A DNA stretch of 64,000 nucleotides, taken from contig NZ_JABGCB010000015.1 in NCBI RefSeq assembly GCF_013149295.1, forward strand, positions 78,825-142,824, in the 5' to 3' direction. Shown in pieces: positions 59,468-64,000 of the stretch (positions are counted from its first letter, which is position 1; the number at the start of each line of letters is the position of its first letter). A program made the position numbers and the translations under genes. The DNA is from Novosphingobium sp. SG751A. GTDB lineage: Bacteria; Pseudomonadota; Alphaproteobacteria; Sphingomonadales; Sphingomonadaceae. The notes under the pieces were generated by a model. It saw only the letters and a program-made list of their open reading frames with translations, searched no databases and was not told the origin of the DNA.

Positions 59468-61891
59468 TCAGAACTTGTAGCTCAAACGAACACCATAGGT
59501 ACGCGGAGCCGAATTGATACCGGTGACGGTTGAGGTCGGCGAATTGTAGTAGCTAAGCACCCCGCGCCGCTTGTTCTCGATGTTGTTGGCGAAAGCCGAG
59601 ATGCTCCATGCTCCGCCAGTTGGCTGGAAGGTCAGCCCGGCATTCGTTGTCCAATAGGCACTCTGGGTCTGCGAGGGCAGGTACTCGAAGCCGATGAAGC
59701 TCTTGCTCTGATAATGTGTGGAGGCCCTCGCGATCAGCTCATAATCGCCGATTTTGACGTTTTGCTCGCCGCCAAAGTTGATTGTCCATTGCGGCGCCTG
59801 AAACGCCGATTGGCCAGAGCAATCAATGGTGTAATTGGAGCCTGCGGTAAAGGCTGCCGGGGACGTAACGCCGCATGCCACATAGGGCGGTGGGTTCGCG
59901 GTGCCGTTGGTGACGGCCGGAGATGTATATTTGAACGAGTCGAGCTTGGTTTCGAGATATTGCACATCGGCAAACAGGCGTGTTCCCTGCGCGGGCTTGA
60001 CCTGCAATTCAACCTCGATGCCCTTGTTGGTCGAACGACCGATGTTCTCGGTGTAGAAGGTTGAGCCCAGTTGCGGGTCGGGGCCGAGGTGTGAAACCTG
60101 CTGGTCTGTGTATTTCCACAGGAAGGCCTCGACATTGAGCTGGACGCGGTTGTTGAAGAAGCGGTTCTTCGAACCCAATGTCCATGCCCGAATGTTTTCA
60201 GGGCCGAACGTGGGGCGGAAGCCGGAAAAGGCAAAGCCGCCCGAACGGAACCCAGTATCATACGAGAGATAGAGCAAGGAGCTGGGCGCAAGATCATACT
60301 CAGCGCCAAGATGGTAGGTGAACCTGCCATCGGTGCGAGACTGGTCAAGCGTAGTCGTGCCTTGCAGAAAGATGGTGTTCGCAGCAGCTGCACTGGGTTG
60401 GATGTAAACCGCCGGGGAATTGGCCGTCGGCGGCGCGACCTGGATCAGCCCCAGTTGCGCAACCGTGTCTGCCACCGATGAGGCAAAAGGCAGCAAGGGC
60501 GCGTTTGCGCAGACATGGGTGGGCGAAGCGCAAACATCGAGCAAGACGTTCGCCGTCCCCGCGAAGGAGCGATGATCGTTGGTGTATCGGCCGGACGCAA
60601 CCAGTCGGAAGCGGTCGGTAACCTTGAAGCCGAGGCGGCCAAATGCGGCCAGCGATTCGGTTTCGAGCTTATACTTCTGGAAGGAGTCGAGCACCTGCAT
60701 GGTAACCCGGAAGTCGGGTGCGTCGACGGTGTCCTTGAAATAGAACCCGCCCACCAGCCAGGACAGCCGCGCGCTGGGGTCGCCCGACAGGCGCGTTTCG
60801 AGGCTGAATTGTTTGTCCGAATCGCGCGTATAATTGGTGAAGCCACCGCCACCTGTCGTGGCTTCCTGTTTGAATTGGCGATAGGACGGGATGACCGTCA
60901 GGGTGCCAATCCCGGTCTTCCAGGTCAATTCGGCATTGATGCCCCAGTTTTCATTGTTGACGCGTGGCGAGGATAGCAGCGGGCCAAGCGTCCGGCCCGA
61001 GACGCCGGAAAATGCCGTGCCCAGAAAAGCCGCCGAGCGCCTGTCAAACGTGCCGACCGAGCTGTCCAGTCCTGATGGAATGGCTGTATAGCTGTTATTG
61101 GCAGGATTGAAGGCAACGGCGTGGGTGAAGGTTCCGCCGCCGCCTTTACCGCGCTGCTGATAATAGTCCGCGGCGATGCGCAGGCTGAAGTCATCGGAGG
61201 GCTGGAACAGCAACTGGGGCCGAATTGCCCAGCCTTTGTCATCGTCGGTCCCGTCCGAATTATAGCCTTTGCGATCAACGCCCATGGCGGCGATGCGAAG
61301 CGCGGTTATCTGGCCAAGCGGCACGTTGATGGCACCTTGCACATTGAGCGCGTCGTAGTTGCCATAGCTTAGGTCGACGAAGCCACTCGTTTTGCCCAGT
61401 TCGGGGCGTTGCGGCAGCACGTTGATGGCGCCGCCCGTCGAGTTGCGGCCATAAAGGGTGCCCTGCGGGCCCTTGAGCACTTCCACCCGCCCGAGGTCGT
61501 AAAATACGCCCGATGTGGATGCGGGACGGGCCAGATACACGCCGTCATAGTTGAACGATACAGCTCCGTCCGTGTAAGAATTGGCGACAAAGGCGCCAAC
61601 GCCACGAACATAAAAGCTCGCCGTTGTGCCGCCGGCGCTTGACGCTTGCAGAGCCGGAACGAGGGCTGCGAGATCTGTCGCCTTGGTTACCCCGGCGCGG
61701 ACAATATCTTCACTGCTGACCACAGACACGGCGACGGCTGCACGTTGCAGCGGCTCGGGCCGCCGCTGAGCTGTCACGATGATATCAGTTAACCCCTGGC
61801 CTGGCGCCGTTGCGGGGTTTTCCTGCGCCAACGCAGGAAAGGAGCCAAGCGCGCTAATTAAGCCGGTTCCCAGGAAAAGGGACTTCTTCAT
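59468..61891 (-). CDS. TonB-dependent receptor paired with an EthD-domain protein
   Basis: This 807-residue outer-membrane protein has a signal peptide (LISALGSFPALAQ), the TonB-box-like LTDIIVTAQRRPEPLQRAAV and the plug blocks FYVRGVGAFVANSYTDGAVS and LGRVEVLKGPQGTLYGRNST followed by GGAINVLPQRPEL. A 22-strand barrel ends in RTYGVRLSYKF. RVEVLKGPQGTLYGRNSTGG is typical of sphingomonad receptors for non-iron substrates. It lies 20 bases after the EthD gene on the same strand and forms an operon with it, controlled by the divergent LysR regulator. The substrate is probably the compound handled by the EthD protein, unknown here. Confidence 0.9.
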   Translation of the reverse strand: MKKSLFLGTGLISALGSFPALAQENPATAPGQGLTDIIVTAQRRPEPLQRAAVAVSVVSSEDIVRAGVTKATDLAALVPALQASSAGGTTASFYVRGVGAFVANSYTDGAVSFNYDGVYLARPASTSGVFYDLGRVEVLKGPQGTLYGRNSTGGAINVLPQRPELGKTSGFVDLSYGNYDALNVQGAINVPLGQITALRIAAMGVDRKGYNSDGTDDDKGWAIRPQLLFQPSDDFSLRIAADYYQQRGKGGGGTFTHAVAFNPANNSYTAIPSGLDSSVGTFDRRSAAFLGTAFSGVSGRTLGPLLSSPRVNNENWGINAELTWKTGIGTLTVIPSYRQFKQEATTGGGGFTNYTRDSDKQFSLETRLSGDPSARLSWLVGGFYFKDTVDAPDFRVTMQVLDSFQKYKLETESLAAFGRLGFKVTDRFRLVASGRYTNDHRSFAGTANVLLDVCASPTHVCANAPLLPFASSVADTVAQLGLIQVAPPTANSPAVYIQPSAAAANTIFLQGTTTLDQSRTDGRFTYHLGAEYDLAPSSLLYLSYDTGFRSGGFAFSGFRPTFGPENIRAWTLGSKNRFFNNRVQLNVEAFLWKYTDQQVSHLGPDPQLGSTFYTENIGRSTNKGIEVELQVKPAQGTRLFADVQYLETKLDSFKYTSPAVTNGTANPPPYVACGVTSPAAFTAGSNYTIDCSGQSAFQAPQWTINFGGEQNVKIGDYELIARASTHYQSKSFIGFEYLPSQTQSAYWTTNAGLTFQPTGGAWSISAFANNIENKRRGVLSYYNSPTSTVTGINSAPRTYGVRLSYKF

Positions 61892-61911
61892 TTTAATCCT
61901 CCCTATTGTTC

Positions 61912-62577
61912 TTATTTGAATATTACGGTGTTGCAGACGATGAGATTATCGACCGGCTTGCCACCCGAACTGTCGTTGGCCGCAGCAATGGCACCAAGAA
62001 ACGCGCGCAGATCCTCACGGTTGGCAAAGCTGATTTCGTCAAACTGGTTGAAGTCGCACGTAACCTTGTCCGAAGCCGCAGAGTTGATCACCAGTCTGTC
62101 GGGCTTGGGGATGGCTCCGGTTTTGATGACGTCATGAAGCCGGGCCGCATGTTCTGCGGCGAACGCCTTGGGGTCGCCAGCCACTTCGCGCAGGACGAAT
62201 GCCTTATGCGTCTCGGCCTCGATACCATCGATAATGACGTTTTCGTCGACCATGAGCGCCTGCGAGCCCGCCTCATCTCGGAAGTTGTCTTCGTCGGGGC
62301 CGACAACTTCGATATAGGCGGTTGATTGCTTACTGGCGACCAAACCAGCCATGTCGGCGAAGCTGATCAGAGTGACCGCGCCTCTTTCCAGAGGGGTATA
62401 GCCGTCCGGAAACGGAAAAGTTTCGTCGACATAATGATGGATGTAACGCTGGAATGGGCCTGAAACGTCCGGGTGTGCAAGGCACAGCGGTCCATGATGA
62501 CGTTCAAGGTATTCACGCAATTGTGCATGCGACATGCCGCTGCGGTTCTGCGGTATGATTGCCAGTTTGATCGGCAT
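61912..62577 (-). CDS. EthD-domain protein, two tandem domains
   Basis: This 221-residue protein contains two ferredoxin-like dimeric alpha-beta barrel halves. The first (about residues 1-105) carries KLAIIPQNRSGMSHAQLREY and LERHHGPLCLAHPDVSG, with the EthD HxxxHGP histidines. The second (about 115-221) repeats the pattern in degenerate form. EthD proteins were first linked to degradation of tert-butyl ethers; relatives include monooxygenases and lyases acting on polyketide-like or aromatic compounds. No oxygenase accompanies it here. It precedes a TonB receptor by 20 bases on the same strand. The active-site chemistry is unknown. Confidence 0.75.
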   Translation of the reverse strand: MPIKLAIIPQNRSGMSHAQLREYLERHHGPLCLAHPDVSGPFQRYIHHYVDETFPFPDGYTPLERGAVTLISFADMAGLVASKQSTAYIEVVGPDEDNFRDEAGSQALMVDENVIIDGIEAETHKAFVLREVAGDPKAFAAEHAARLHDVIKTGAIPKPDRLVINSAASDKVTCDFNQFDEISFANREDLRAFLGAIAAANDSSGGKPVDNLIVCNTVIFK

Positions 62578-62721
62578 CGAACTCCCCTTGTTTGGCCCTT
62601 CGACGGGACGATAGGCTGTGGCCCAAGGTCGTCACGGTGGCTTGTGGAGTCCGCATAGTTCGAATTATAGCATAACGGTAATGTATTTAAATTATACGAT
62701 GCAATGAAAATTTGTGATACA

Positions 62722-62734
62722 GCATCGACGATGC
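62722..62734. promoter_or_regulatory. Palindrome between the EthD operon and its LysR regulator
   Basis: GCATCGACGATGC is a 13-base palindrome with a single central base, 25 bases before the LysR start. The gap is AT-rich around 62660-62720, where both promoters probably lie. It is a likely LysR or other regulator site. Confidence 0.4.
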
Positions 62735-62759
62735 GATAGGGTGGTTGGGGATTAAGGGC

Positions 62760-63695
62760 ATGCGTTTCAAGGGGCTGGACCTTAACTTGCTGCAAGCGCT
62801 GGACGTGCTGCTGACCGACCGCAGCGTCTCTTCCGCTGCCCGGAAGCTGGCGGTGACTCAGCCGGCAATGAGCGCGATCCTGGCACGTCTGCGCGAGTTT
62901 TTTGGCGACGACCTGCTAACCGTTCACAATCGGCGGATGTATCCTACCGCATTCGCGCAAAGCATTTGGCCGCGGGTTCGCGAATTTCTGTTGGTGGCGG
63001 ATAGCCTGGTTTCGGACACGTCGCTTTTTGATCCGGCGACTTCTGAGCGAGCCTTTATAATTGGCGCCTCAGATTACCTCCAGCATACGCTTGTTTTTGA
63101 ATGGATTCGTTCGATACGAGCTTCGGCACCCAATGTTCGCTTCGAGCTTTCCAGCATCGACGAGATGCTGCTGCGAAAATTCGAACTCGCCGAAGCCGAC
63201 CTCATGGTTCTTCCCGAAGAGTACGCATCGGAACGGCATCCACTGCAACCTCTCTTTGAGGAGACCCATGTGGTGTTGGGCAGGTGCGACGATCCGCGGT
63301 TTGCTCACCCCATTACCGAAGAAGTTCTGTTGGAGGCACAGCATGTTTCGTGCATGATTGGGCCATGGAGGAGGCCGTCGTTTGCCGACCGGAATTTGGA
63401 ACACCTTCATAAAGTTCGGCGCATTGGGGTGGTCGTGGATACTTTCATGGCCGTGGCCCCAGCGGTACTCGCGACGAATTGTCTCGCTATTGTACAGCGA
63501 CGCCTTGCAGAGCGAATTTGCGAATTATACCCGACCATCTGGGTACCATTACCATTCAAATTTCCCAGAATGCGCGAGGTCTTGCAGTTCCACCATAGCC
63601 GCGTCGACGACGAGGGGATTACTTGGTTGCGCCAGAGTCTCAAAGAAGTAGCCGATAAGACAAGAATCGCGTCAGCCCATGCTAAGCTAGGGTGA
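62760..63695 (+). CDS. NodD-like LysR family regulator
   Basis: This 311-residue protein begins MRFKGLDLNLLQALDVLLTD, the NodD/LeuO-like start, with the winged helix RSVSSAARKLAVTQPAMSAI and LARLREFFGDDLLTVHNRRM. The ligand domain contains FIIGASDYLQHTLVFEWIRS and a C-terminal WVPLPFKFPRMREVLQFHHS. The family senses aromatic compounds such as flavonoids. It is divergent from the EthD-receptor operon, its likely target, with a palindrome near its start. ATG 62760 was chosen over a TTG at 62745. Confidence 0.88.
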   Translation: MRFKGLDLNLLQALDVLLTDRSVSSAARKLAVTQPAMSAILARLREFFGDDLLTVHNRRMYPTAFAQSIWPRVREFLLVADSLVSDTSLFDPATSERAFIIGASDYLQHTLVFEWIRSIRASAPNVRFELSSIDEMLLRKFELAEADLMVLPEEYASERHPLQPLFEETHVVLGRCDDPRFAHPITEEVLLEAQHVSCMIGPWRRPSFADRNLEHLHKVRRIGVVVDTFMAVAPAVLATNCLAIVQRRLAERICELYPTIWVPLPFKFPRMREVLQFHHSRVDDEGITWLRQSLKEVADKTRIASAHAKLG

Positions 63696-64000
63696 CAACC
63701 CATGCACAGATCTGATTTGGCTCTGGTCTGATCTGATCTGATCAAAGATTGCTCTTCCCATCAGATTATGTGATGATCTAACGCCTTTATAATAATTTTA
63801 AATTTCTCGCTTGCCGACAGTGCGGGCAAAAACGCGGCGATTGGGAGGGGAGTGGATCGCATAAACACAGCCGTGCGGTGCCGCAGTATGAAGACTGGAC
63901 GCGGTCGTAAGCGTCCGGTTCACCCCTTCTTGGTATGGGCTCGATGGATTTTAGCTTCGAGCTCGGAGGCACCTTTTAGCCAAGTGCTAAAATATACCGG
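63696..64000. other. Right end of the window, no gene recognised
   Basis: The stretch contains a short tandem repeat of TCTGA (63727-63743, about three and a half copies) and an AT-rich segment. A minus-strand open stretch at the right edge (GASELEAKIHRAHTKKG) could be the end of a gene continuing beyond the window, but it is too short to assign. Confidence 0.35.

Noticed and set aside
63787..63972. 61-codon minus-strand frame at the right edge
   Set aside because: No start context or motif; a different frame there reads slightly more protein-like but is too short to support.

Overview
The window looks like part of a large secondary replicon (megaplasmid or chromid) of a sphingomonad, most likely Novosphingobium-like. 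The DNA is GC-rich. It carries three TonB-dependent receptors and a ParA-ParB-RepA (RPA-type initiator) block with its own iteron origin. It also holds alphaproteobacterial-style catabolic islands separated by decayed insertion sequences. No rRNA, tRNA or CRISPR array was seen.

Layout. 1-12.2 kb: the end of a D-amino-acid dehydrogenase gene with its RidA partner; a DsrE-like exported protein whose start codon lies inside a perfect stem-loop; an AI-2E-type permease; a GlcG/HbpS-like protein; a sorbosone-dehydrogenase-like propeller fused to cytochrome c; a hotdog thioesterase; an EamA exporter divergent from an XRE-cupin regulator; and a TonB receptor followed by a very large TolB-propeller/amidohydrolase. 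12.2-17.9 kb: the replicon core parA-parB-repA, an origin with four 22-bp-spaced iterons and DnaA-box-like sites, and a ParD/ParE-type toxin-antitoxin pair. 17.9-22.5 kb: a nitrilase with a divergent LysR regulator, then a MocR regulator, a 71-residue unknown and a HisC-like aminotransferase. 22.6-29.3 kb: 5-aminolevulinate synthase, the bo3-type quinol oxidase cyoABCD and the assembly protein ccoG. 29.3-38.5 kb: a complete Nit1C nitrilase cluster (MSMEG_0572-like, nitrilase, radical SAM, GNAT, AIR-synthase-like, MSMEG_0570-like, FAD oxidoreductase). It is followed by an outer-membrane barrel gene and a Pnap_2097/LnmK-like gene, with a divergent MocR regulator.

38.7-42.6 kb is an insertion-sequence graveyard (IS630, IS66 twice in a head-to-head palindrome, IS110, IS3). 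43.3-50.6 kb is a partly decayed aromatic-catabolism island. It has a ketopantoate-reductase-like enzyme, a thiamine-diphosphate enzyme that lost its cofactor site, an aromatic-acid MFS transporter, a broken MarR gene, an intact two-subunit Rieske dioxygenase and a LysR regulator. After more broken IS6 and IS5 elements, 51.9-58.1 kb carries an operon of a large TonB receptor and two tannase-family esterases. Further IS3 and IS110 debris leads to a TonB receptor/EthD-protein pair with a divergent NodD-like LysR regulator (59.5-63.7 kb).

How the parts may work together (inference). The Nit1C cluster, the second nitrilase, the amino-acid and imine enzymes and the PLP enzymes suggest use of nitriles or cyanide and organic nitrogen. 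The neighbouring quinol oxidase, haem-synthesis gene and CcoG could supply or protect respiration under such conditions. The TonB receptors paired with hydrolases fit uptake and cleavage of plant-derived esters and related substrates, typical of sphingomonads.
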